Below are positions 31,710 through 39,286 of a stretch of DNA of 64,000 nt, piece after piece. The position numbers and the translations under genes are program-made. The DNA lies in assembly GCA_965284365.1 (NCBI GenBank), contig OZ260079.1, forward strand, positions 1 to 64,000. Direction: 5' to 3'. Below the pieces are notes generated by a model. That model saw only the letters and a program-made list of their open reading frames with translations, was not told the origin of the DNA and did no database searches. The DNA comes from Phragmitibacter sp965284365 (GTDB taxonomy: Bacteria > Verrucomicrobiota > Verrucomicrobiia > Verrucomicrobiales > Verrucomicrobiaceae). The first letter of the stretch is position 1. Every line of letters starts with the position of its first letter.

Positions 31710-33613
31710 TGCGCATTGTCAGAGCCAGAGAACATTGCCGCTCTTGCCCGGATCGCTCAATAATTTTTAAGTCCGACCTACCTTTGCCTCATATGCGCCC
31801 CACCAAGCTCGATCATCCGGTTGACCCTGAGCGAGATCATATCCTTGGGAATCCAGACGCTGAGTTGACGTTGGTTGAGTATGGAAACTACACGCGGCGC
31901 TCCTGTTATGCGGCGCATGAAGTTATAGCGGGTTTGCGCGACCGTTTTGGAGAGCGACTGCGGTACGTATACCGGCATCGGCCCGCAGGCGAAAGCGGGG
32001 TCGCAAGGAGAGCGGCAGAACTGGCCGAATACGCTTCACTGATCAAAGGCGAGTTTTGGCCCATTCACGACGCACTGATGAAGGGAGGCCACGCGTTCAC
32101 GCCGGATGATTTCGAACAAATCTCGCGCAAGTTCGGTTTGCCACCGCCAGAAGGCGAATATGCATCGGCCGCGGATGTTGCAAGGGTTAGGGTACAGGAG
32201 GATGTGACGAGCGCCCATCGCAGTGGCGTGGTCATGACGCCCACCTTTTTCATCAACGGCAGGCGCTATGAAGGCCCCTGGGACGAAAATACCTTGGCTG
32301 ACGCGATGCTCGGAACACTTGGCCACCGCGTACAAACAGCAGCACTAAACTTCGCCCGATGGGCGCCTTCCGCTGGGCTGCTGCTCCTGTTTATGTCGAT
32401 ACTCGCCGTCATATTGGCGAATTCAGGGTGGAGCGCAGAGTTCGGCTCCCTTTGGTCCGTAATGAGCGGGTTCCATCTGGGTAGCACTGCGCTGGACCTT
32501 CCGCTTCTGAACTGGATCAATGATGGTCTGCTGGCCATTTTCTTTCTGGTTGTTGGGCTGGAAATCAAACGCGAATTTACCGTGGGTCGGCTAGCGACCT
32601 TTCGATCTGGGGCCTTACCGGTGGTAGCCGCTTTTGGCGGGATAGCGGTCCCAGTCTTGATCTATCTGAGCATTGCACCTTCAGGGCCGCTCGCCGCTGG
32701 TTGGGCGGTGCCCATTGCAACAGATACGGCCTTCGCAGTGGCAATCATTGTGCTGCTGGGCACGCGGGTCCCGGTGGAATTGCGTGTCTTCCTGACTGCG
32801 GCCGTGATAATCGACGACCTTGTCGCCATTGGTATTATTGCGGCCTTCTATACAGAAACGATCAATCTGACTTATCTCACGGCATCAGTGGTGGTGACGA
32901 TTCTGCTCGTCGCCATGAACCGCTGTGGCATCTATCGTCCGATGCCATATATATTGGGGGGCATCGTTTTATGGGTTTGTCTTCACGAGACAGGGCTGCA
33001 TGCGACCCTGACGGGCGTCATACTTGCTCTGGTCACGCCGGCGCGCCCACCTGCGAAGTTCCATGTCCTCATGGCGCAAGCGGAAGCCATCATTCGAGCC
33101 GAGATCCGGCGTAGTGGCGACGCTTTGATGAGGCATGGACTCTCCGAACCGGCCATGCGCGAACTGGATGCCATCCATGACCGGACGGAGTCCCCCACGG
33201 ATAAACTTTTACGCTCTATGGAACCATGGTCGAGTTATCTTGTCCTTCCCCTCTTCGCCCTAGCGAATGCAGGTGTGGCTCTCTCCCATAAAGTTTTTGA
33301 ATCGCATGGGAGCGTGATGATGGCCATCATTTTGGGATTGGTTGTCGGCAAGCCAATAGGGATGGTCTCTGCTGCGTGGCTTGCGGTTCGTTTCCGAATT
33401 GCAGCAAAACCGACGGAATACTCCTGGCGTCAGTTAGCCGGCGCAGGCACCCTTGCTGGAATCGGCTTCACCATGTCCCTTTTCATCGCAGGAGAAGCAT
33501 TTGCGGACCCGGCTGACTTCGCTGCTGCGAAGATAGCCATCTTCACGGCTTCCCTCATCGCGGGTGTCGTGGGCACCCTGATCTTGTGGCCGCGACGTAA
33601 AACGATTGAGTAG
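31709..33613 (+). CDS. nhaA: Na+/H+ antiporter NhaA with N-terminal DsbA/thioredoxin-like domain
   Basis: A 634-residue protein. Residues about 38-205 form a DsbA-like fold (NPDAELTLVEYGNYTRRSCY, ... VVMTPTFFINGRRYEGP with the cis-Pro). The normal CxxC is reduced to RRSC, so it cannot act as an ordinary disulfide oxidase. Residues about 215-630 are NhaA: GLLAIFFLVVGLEIKREF, PIATDTAFAVAII, and IIDDLVAIGIIA with the two ion-binding Asp, ending in GIGFTMSLFIAGEAF. NhaA exchanges Na+ for H+ under alkaline or salt stress. DsbA-NhaA fusions exist in other bacteria. ATG 31709 overlaps the stop of the HAD-ATPase gene; ATG 31793 is an alternative start. Confidence 0.9.
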   Translation: MRIVRAREHCRSCPDRSIIFKSDLPLPHMRPTKLDHPVDPERDHILGNPDAELTLVEYGNYTRRSCYAAHEVIAGLRDRFGERLRYVYRHRPAGESGVARRAAELAEYASLIKGEFWPIHDALMKGGHAFTPDDFEQISRKFGLPPPEGEYASAADVARVRVQEDVTSAHRSGVVMTPTFFINGRRYEGPWDENTLADAMLGTLGHRVQTAALNFARWAPSAGLLLLFMSILAVILANSGWSAEFGSLWSVMSGFHLGSTALDLPLLNWINDGLLAIFFLVVGLEIKREFTVGRLATFRSGALPVVAAFGGIAVPVLIYLSIAPSGPLAAGWAVPIATDTAFAVAIIVLLGTRVPVELRVFLTAAVIIDDLVAIGIIAAFYTETINLTYLTASVVVTILLVAMNRCGIYRPMPYILGGIVLWVCLHETGLHATLTGVILALVTPARPPAKFHVLMAQAEAIIRAEIRRSGDALMRHGLSEPAMRELDAIHDRTESPTDKLLRSMEPWSSYLVLPLFALANAGVALSHKVFESHGSVMMAIILGLVVGKPIGMVSAAWLAVRFRIAAKPTEYSWRQLAGAGTLAGIGFTMSLFIAGEAFADPADFAAAKIAIFTASLIAGVVGTLILWPRRKTIE

Positions 33614-33660
33614 ATTAAAAGATCCCCTCATAGGTCATCCTTCTTTCCAACATCCCTAAT

Positions 33661-34563
33661 ATGTCTGAGCAAACCCTACCCGCCTCACCACCAACGAAGG
33701 TCCTCCTGGCGACGGACCTCAGCGCGCGGAGTGATCGTGCCCTGGACCGAGCCGCCCAACTGGCACAGCAGTGGGGCGCAGAGTTGCTGGTCGTTCATGC
33801 CCTCGACCGGGATCTGTCCAGCCCCTCTGAACTCGACTATCAGATGCCCTCATGGCGGCAATCCCCAAGGGCGGAGCTGCACATACAGGCCCAGATCACC
33901 GCAGACCTCAGAGAGAAGGTGGATCGTCTAAAGATCCATGTTGAGGAAGGTGACCCGGCGCAAGTCATCCTCAATGCTGCCGCCAGAGAAGGCTGCGAAC
34001 TGATCGTTCTGGGCATGGCTCGCGACGAGTTGTATGGGAGGCTCCTGCTGGGCAGTACGGTTGAGCATCTCCTGCGGAAATCACCGACCTCCCTACTGGT
34101 CGTGAAAACCAGGCCCAATGGCGCCTACCGGCACGTGCTGGTGGGCACAGACTTTACTGAGGAATCCCGCTATGGACTGGAGGTCGCTGCCGGCGCTTTC
34201 CCGGACACGCAGATGTCGCTCATGCACGCCTTTGAAATGCCATATCGCACCCTTCTGGCCAATACGGCACTGAGCCAGGAATTTGCGGCGATGGAGAGGG
34301 CCACGATTGCCGAGTTCGTGGCGGAGTCCGCAGTGCCGGAGAGGGCGCAAGCGCGTATTCGCACGCTGATCGAGCACGGTCCCCCTGGACTCATGCTCCG
34401 CCGCTATGTGGAAGAGCAACATGCTGACCTCACCGTCATCGGCGCGTACGGCAGAGGCTTCCTGTTTCACCTGCTCGTGGGTGGAAATACGCCGCGCATC
34501 ATCGACTCGGTGCCGAGTGACGTGCTGCTGGTTCGGGCCCACCGACCCGGCGGCACGGCCTGA
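33661..34563 (+). CDS. Tandem universal stress protein (two Usp domains)
   Basis: A 300-residue cytoplasmic protein made of two UspA folds. The first (about 13-155) ends with LGMARDELYGRLLLGSTVEH, the ATP-binding G-x2-G-x9-G(S/T) type loop in changed form. The second (about 160-295) has IGAYGRGFLFHLLVGGNTPR. Start strands are KVLLATDLSARSDRAL and HVLVGTDFTEESRYGL. It follows NhaA by 47 bases on the same strand and probably belongs to that operon, giving a salt/pH/general stress unit. A hairpin terminator comes 13 bases later. Confidence 0.9.
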   Translation: MSEQTLPASPPTKVLLATDLSARSDRALDRAAQLAQQWGAELLVVHALDRDLSSPSELDYQMPSWRQSPRAELHIQAQITADLREKVDRLKIHVEEGDPAQVILNAAAREGCELIVLGMARDELYGRLLLGSTVEHLLRKSPTSLLVVKTRPNGAYRHVLVGTDFTEESRYGLEVAAGAFPDTQMSLMHAFEMPYRTLLANTALSQEFAAMERATIAEFVAESAVPERAQARIRTLIEHGPPGLMLRRYVEEQHADLTVIGAYGRGFLFHLLVGGNTPRIIDSVPSDVLLVRAHRPGGTA

Positions 34564-34575
34564 CGCAGAGGTATA

Positions 34576-34603
34576 GGCAAACCACGCCAAAACGTGGTTT
34601 GCC
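34576..34603. terminator. Hairpin terminator of the stress operon
   Basis: GGCAAACCACG (34576-34586), loop CCAAAA, CGTGGTTTGCC (34593-34603): a perfect 11-bp stem. It lies in the convergent gap between the Usp gene and the glycerophosphodiesterase. A T-run is absent, so it may serve both strands. Confidence 0.6.
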
Positions 34604-34613
34604 GGGTGAGGCG

Positions 34614-34688
34614 CATAACGGCCAACAGGTCAACGCAACCAACGCCAATCCCTTGGCCGGCTAAGCACACATCGCCGTGCCCGTTATG
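34614..34688. repeat. 75-base nested inverted repeat at the edge of the stress region
   Basis: Outer arms CATAACGG (34614-34621) and CCGTTATG (34681-34688) are perfect. Inner arms GGCCAA (34620-34625) and TTGGCC (34653-34658) are also perfect. The right arm covers the stop codon of the minus-strand diesterase gene. Size and AAC/GTT ends recall attC sites, but the core boxes fit less well than at 15441. Confidence 0.4.
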
Positions 34689-35508
34689 GCTTCTTGCTGT
34701 CGATGTATTCCTGCACCAGCACCGGGACGTCACTGCAAATGGCATCCACGCCGAGGCCAAGGCCGAGGAAATAATCATTCAGGTCGCGACCGGGCCATCC
34801 CGTCACGATAAAGCCCTGCTTCTGCGCTTCTTTGACGGCGAGCCGTGTGGTGCCTTCCATCTTCGCGGCGATCCTTTTTGAGCCGATCGCTTTCGCGCTC
34901 TCCATCAGTTCCGGGGTGAGCGGCCCACCTTTGATGAGCATGATGTCTGCATGGGGATCGATTTGCTTGATGGCTTTCAGAGGACGCTGATCGAAAGACG
35001 TGAAGATGTAAGTCGATCCTTTCGGGACAAAGGCCGTGACCTTCTTGTGCAACCTGGCCGCATACTCCGCAATGCGGGAATCGGGGTAGAGATCCTTGTT
35101 GCTGGTCTTCATTTCAAATTCCACGTACATGCCCGGCTTGTCCTTCAGGTAGTCGAGCAGCGTGTCCAGGAAGAGCAACGGCTCATTCTGTTTCCTGCTG
35201 ACGATCTTCCTCGCTTCCTCCGCAGTGAGGTGCTCCACCGGGCCTTTACCCTGATGCGTACGATCCAGGGAGTCATCATGCAGCACGACCAGTTCGCCGT
35301 CCTTGGTCAGACGCACGTCGAGTTCATAGCCTCTGATGCCCTTGTCATAGCTGCTCTTGAAAGCGAAGAGGGTGTTCTCTTCAAACTCGTGGGCTCCGCC
35401 ACGGTGAGCGAAGTGGAACGGTTTCTTCTCATCGGCTTGCAGGAAACTGCCAGAAGCACAGGCCGTGATGAGCAAGGCAGCGAGCGTGGGGAAAGTGGCT
35501 TTCTTCAT
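34684..35508 (-). CDS. Glycerophosphodiester phosphodiesterase lipoprotein
   Basis: A 274-residue protein that should split glycerophosphodiesters into glycerol-3-phosphate and an alcohol outside the cytoplasm. MKKATFPTLAALLITAC has a lipobox (LITAC), so it is probably membrane-anchored. The catalytic set is HRGGAHEFEENTL (His, Glu) and GYELDVRLTKDGELVVLHDD (Glu, Asp, second His). The C-terminal barrel has FEMKTS, FTSFD and TGWPGRDLND. ATG 35508 is preferred to 35523 because of the signal. It is the last gene of the minus-strand PVC operon, 91 bases behind the aldolase. The shared GACTTTATCGG motif lies in that gap, so it may also have its own promoter. Confidence 0.88.
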   Translation of the reverse strand: MKKATFPTLAALLITACASGSFLQADEKKPFHFAHRGGAHEFEENTLFAFKSSYDKGIRGYELDVRLTKDGELVVLHDDSLDRTHQGKGPVEHLTAEEARKIVSRKQNEPLLFLDTLLDYLKDKPGMYVEFEMKTSNKDLYPDSRIAEYAARLHKKVTAFVPKGSTYIFTSFDQRPLKAIKQIDPHADIMLIKGGPLTPELMESAKAIGSKRIAAKMEGTTRLAVKEAQKQGFIVTGWPGRDLNDYFLGLGLGVDAICSDVPVLVQEYIDSKKP

Positions 35509-35563
35509 GAATGGAAATGACAATAGGATTGAGTCGGGCGTTATATTACTGGAAGTGGTGTGT

Positions 35564-35583
35564 GACTTTATCGGGTTCCGGCA
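35564..35583 (-). promoter_or_regulatory. Shared 20-base motif, copy 1 (possible promoter)
   Basis: Plus-strand text GACTTTATCGGGTTCCGGCA matches 17 of 20 positions at 47012-47031. Read on the minus strand it is TGCCGGAACCCGATAAAGTC, 56 bases before the diesterase gene. Both copies precede minus-strand genes of the same operon. Sigma class is undetermined. Confidence 0.4.
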
Positions 35584-35599
35584 GACATAATGAAGGACC

Positions 35600-36565
35600 T
35601 CATGGCTTTGCCTTGAAGGCGCGGCCTTTGGTCACTGCCTGTTTGACGCTGCCCGAAGGTCCGGCATCACCCCCGACCGCCAGAAAACGGAAGCCTTGAG
35701 CGAGACGTTTTTCGACCTCTCCCTCACCGCAGAGTGTTCCCAGCGGCACGCCTGCCTCGCGGCAGGCGGCGACCACTTTTTCAATCGCGGTCTCCACCTC
35801 CGGATGCCCCAGGGGCACGCCGAGCGAGAAGGCGAGATCAGACGGTCCGAGGAACAATCCGCTGACGCCGGGAGTGCGGGCAATGGCCAGGCAGTTATCC
35901 ACGGACTCTTTGGTTTCGATCATGAGCCAGAGGGCGAGTTCCCCTTTGGGATCAAGCGGCCAGAGGTCGGCCCGCTCCGCATACTCCGCACCGGATAGGC
36001 CCCAGTAGCGGGCAGCCCAGCCATAACCCACGCCTCGCTTCCCCGCGGGTTCGTAATCCGGCACGCCTTTCAATTGCGGAAAGCGGCAGGCCTGCACCAT
36101 GGCGCGTGCATTAGCCGGAGTATCCACATGAGGCACTACGATCCCCATGGGCCCAAGATCCAGCACCTGTTTGATGACGAATTGCAGTTGCTCCCGTCCT
36201 GCTGCTGGCACGCGGATGAAGGGGACCACGGAAGGCTGGAGGTTCTGCTTCGTTAGCACCTCCTTCTTGTTCACCATGCCCAGCAGGTACCCTTCGAGTT
36301 TGCTCAGATCGAAAGGCGTGTGCTCCAGATCCACGATGACAAAGTCCAGCCCGCTGCTGGCCATGGCCGCCCCATTGCGGGTGGAGACGATGGAGGAAAA
36401 GACGCCAAAGGCGGGCTTCTTTGCTTCCATCAGTTCGACATAGCGGTTCAGCCGCGGCGCAGGCTTGACGGCCCCCGTCTCAGGTAAAGGCGCTTGGTCC
36501 TGGGAGAAGACCGCGCCAGCGGACAACGCCAGCAGAGAAAGGAAAACAGACAGAGGATGGTGCAT
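35600..36565 (-). CDS. Exported HpcH/HpaI-family aldolase
   Basis: A 321-residue protein with a Sec signal (HHPLSVFLSLLALSAGAVFSQ), followed by the HpcH/HpaI (class II pyruvate aldolase / citrate-lyase-like) barrel. Family marks are FVIVDLEHTPFD, VVPFIRVPAAG, GIVVPHVDTPANARAMV and MIETKESVDNCLAIARTPGVSGLFLGPSDLAFSLG, with the metal-binding Glu and Asp. Known relatives cleave 4-hydroxy-2-oxo acids in the cytoplasm, so a secreted form is odd. It sits between haem proteins and the phosphodiesterase, 33 bases behind the HEAT/cytochrome gene, inside one operon. The substrate is unknown. Confidence 0.87.
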   Translation of the reverse strand: MHHPLSVFLSLLALSAGAVFSQDQAPLPETGAVKPAPRLNRYVELMEAKKPAFGVFSSIVSTRNGAAMASSGLDFVIVDLEHTPFDLSKLEGYLLGMVNKKEVLTKQNLQPSVVPFIRVPAAGREQLQFVIKQVLDLGPMGIVVPHVDTPANARAMVQACRFPQLKGVPDYEPAGKRGVGYGWAARYWGLSGAEYAERADLWPLDPKGELALWLMIETKESVDNCLAIARTPGVSGLFLGPSDLAFSLGVPLGHPEVETAIEKVVAACREAGVPLGTLCGEGEVEKRLAQGFRFLAVGGDAGPSGSVKQAVTKGRAFKAKP

Positions 36566-36598
36566 AACGATGAGATGAATTGAGAGTCCCTTTTCGGA

Positions 36599-39286
36599 CT
36601 ACTGAAGCGTGAGCAGATAAGCGAGCAGATCACGGAAGTCCTGCACGGTCATGGTGTTCTCCAGGCCGGCAGGCATCAGGGAAAAGGGCGAAGTCTTGTG
36701 TTCAGCGACCTTTGCCATCGGAACACGGATCCGGCCTACACCCAGCGCATGGATCAGTGGCGCGCCATCCAGAGCGGAGTGTACCAGCACTCCCGAGTAA
36801 AACTCGCCACTCTTCGTGGTGACAAAGTGCTGCTCGTATTGTGGAGCCACTTCACGCGAGGGATCGAGAATGGCCTCTATCAACCTGGCACGATCCAGAG
36901 AACGGCCCACATGCGTCAAGTCCGGTCCGATGCTGACCCCGCGCTCTTGCGCCCGGTGGCACATGGTGCAATTGGCCTGCGCACTCAGGAAGACCCGCCG
37001 CCCAGACTCCGCATCACCCCCCGAGGCCAGAGCCTGCCGCCATGCCTCCGGTGACCCGGGACGCTTCGGAGCACTCCCCTGATCCGCCGTGGATGGAAGG
37101 GCGAACCGCAACTGCTCCGCCAAGGCCGAAGTGTTGTCCTTCAAGGCAGCGAGCTTGGCCTGGAGCGCCGTGCGCACCATGGTTTCGCTGGCAACCAACC
37201 GCAGGGCTCGGGCCGCTTCTATCTGCACCTGAGGATCACGATCCTCCAGCAAGGGACACAGTGCGGCCAGTTGGGTCACATCGCGGCGCGTCAGAGATAC
37301 CACGGCGTCCGCACGCAAGCCCGCGGAAACGGCGGTATCGAGCGCGATGGCCTTGAGCAAACCCGGGACCTGCGGTTGTGGACAACCACCCAGCGTGCGG
37401 ATGGCTTCCCGCTGCAATGACTCATCGCCATGACGAGCAAAATGCATGAGACGGCCCGCGGTTTTCGCATCGCTCAAGCTGGTGACCGTCGCAGCCGCCA
37501 TGGCGTGCAGAGAAGCGGGCTGGGAATCATCATGAAGGATGCGGGAAAGCATTTCCTGGCGGACAGCGGCGGCAGGCTTGGGCGCTTCGCCTTTCACGCC
37601 AGGTTCGGCACGGCTCACTGCCAGCAGTTCAGCGGCGGACAAATAGGCCTGAAACAACAACGGTGAAGGCTGTTGCGCCACGGCCTTTTGCATGGCGCCT
37701 TCCTGACCATCCACCGCATCCTCCCCTGCCCACCATAGGGCTAGGAAACGAATCCGGTCATCGGAGTCCGACAACGCCCGATTCAGGAGAGCGGCAGCAT
37801 TTTCGGATTTGCTGCGCCACTGAGCAGACAGGGCTCCGAGACGCACCTCGGGCGTGGCGTCTTTAAGCGCCTCCTGGGCTTTGTCACGATTGGCCGGTCT
37901 TGCCAACGCGGTGATGGCAGCGGAGCGGATAAACGGATCGGCATCGGTGAGCGCCTTTCTGATCTCCTCCCATCCTGGCGACGCCTGAGCGTCCTGCAGC
38001 CGATGAAAACGCAGCGCTTCCTTGTTAGTCTCTGCCAGGCGGACAGCGTGATCCGGCTTTTTCACTGCCACACCCGGTTTCGCGGCCAGCCGCCAGATGC
38101 GGCCTTTGCCATGTACCGGATAGGAGGTGCGATCGGCCCAATCACTGATGTAAAGCGAACCATCTGGCGCGGGAGCCAGATTTACGGGACAGAAGGCTTC
38201 GTTGAACTTCCTTTCACCTTCCACCAGATTTTCCTTCGTAGCGCGGAACGATGCCCCATCGGGCGTCATGCGATACAATTCAATGGCCGCATCGCCCCAG
38301 GAGCCTACCAGCATGGCACCGGCATAACTGCCCGGGAAGGCCAGCCGGTCACAGGAAAGGATGCCGCAGGGAGCTTCCCCGGTGCCAATGAGCATGGGCA
38401 AAGTGCCGGGCAATTCCCCATTCCAACCATTGAAGACATGGTTGTCCTCGTAACGCCGTTTGTAGCCGTAGTCTCCATGGGGAACCACGTGCAAGAGACG
38501 GCACGGGGGACGCCCGCCGGAATCATTGTCCACACAAAAAAGCCGCTCTGCCCGATCCAGTTCCAGCCCGAACGGATTCCAGAAACCCGTCGCCACTTCC
38601 TCCAACTCACTTCCGTCCGCACGGCAGCGGAAGACTTTCCCTCCGCGACCGGGACCGTTCTGAAGGGTGCGGCCATCGGTCCCCCGCAGCGTGTATTCGG
38701 CGCCGAAATTTTCGCCCAGACCTAGATACAGCCAGCCACTGTGGCTGAAGGTGATGCCGCTCAATCCGTTGTGCGGGTAGTCCTGCGGACTGATCATCTC
38801 CACAATCACCGTACGCTTCTCCGCCACGCCGTTGTGGTCTTCATCATGCAGCAGGACAACCCCGCTGCGATGCACCAGATAAAGCTCGTCTGCTGGCGAC
38901 ACGGCCAGGTTCATGGCGCTATTGAACCCTTCGGCAAACACCTGAGGCGTATCAGGGATGCCATCGCCATTCGTGTCCGTGAATACCTTCACCAAATCCG
39001 CTTCCGGCCCCTGATAATTCTCAGGCCGATGATGCGTGTGCGACTCCACGACAAAGAGCCGGTTTCGCTGATCCACGGCAATTCCAATGGGCGTGACAAT
39101 CTGAGGCTCCGAAGCCACCAAGGTGATCTGCAGGCGGTCATCCCGAACCTTGGGCACAGCCACTTCCGCCGCAGTGACATTCCCATGCACGAGCGCAAGC
39201 GCCATGGCGCCGATACCGAAAGCCTTTCGTCTGGCACAACACCGGGATTCAGGCTTTGAAACTTGGAAAAGGGAAGTTATGCGCAT
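36599..39286 (-). CDS. PVC-type haem-binding protein: propeller dehydrogenase + HEAT repeats + cytochrome c
   Basis: An 895-residue exported protein. The signal lies around residue 30 (AFGIGAMALALVHGNVTAAE). A beta-propeller of the PVC membrane-bound-dehydrogenase type (about 45-420: IGIAVDQRNRLFVVESHTHH, ADELYLVHRSGV) follows. HEAT-like repeats (about 440-740) and a C-terminal cytochrome domain with CTMCH and the IGPDLTHVGRSL...AILDPSREV signature complete it. It probably oxidises a sugar or alcohol and passes electrons to haem. ATG 39286 overlaps the TGA of the upstream gene by one base (TGATG), which fixes the start; a longer in-frame reading runs into that gene. Confidence 0.88.
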   Translation of the reverse strand: MRITSLFQVSKPESRCCARRKAFGIGAMALALVHGNVTAAEVAVPKVRDDRLQITLVASEPQIVTPIGIAVDQRNRLFVVESHTHHRPENYQGPEADLVKVFTDTNGDGIPDTPQVFAEGFNSAMNLAVSPADELYLVHRSGVVLLHDEDHNGVAEKRTVIVEMISPQDYPHNGLSGITFSHSGWLYLGLGENFGAEYTLRGTDGRTLQNGPGRGGKVFRCRADGSELEEVATGFWNPFGLELDRAERLFCVDNDSGGRPPCRLLHVVPHGDYGYKRRYEDNHVFNGWNGELPGTLPMLIGTGEAPCGILSCDRLAFPGSYAGAMLVGSWGDAAIELYRMTPDGASFRATKENLVEGERKFNEAFCPVNLAPAPDGSLYISDWADRTSYPVHGKGRIWRLAAKPGVAVKKPDHAVRLAETNKEALRFHRLQDAQASPGWEEIRKALTDADPFIRSAAITALARPANRDKAQEALKDATPEVRLGALSAQWRSKSENAAALLNRALSDSDDRIRFLALWWAGEDAVDGQEGAMQKAVAQQPSPLLFQAYLSAAELLAVSRAEPGVKGEAPKPAAAVRQEMLSRILHDDSQPASLHAMAAATVTSLSDAKTAGRLMHFARHGDESLQREAIRTLGGCPQPQVPGLLKAIALDTAVSAGLRADAVVSLTRRDVTQLAALCPLLEDRDPQVQIEAARALRLVASETMVRTALQAKLAALKDNTSALAEQLRFALPSTADQGSAPKRPGSPEAWRQALASGGDAESGRRVFLSAQANCTMCHRAQERGVSIGPDLTHVGRSLDRARLIEAILDPSREVAPQYEQHFVTTKSGEFYSGVLVHSALDGAPLIHALGVGRIRVPMAKVAEHKTSPFSLMPAGLENTMTVQDFRDLLAYLLTLQ

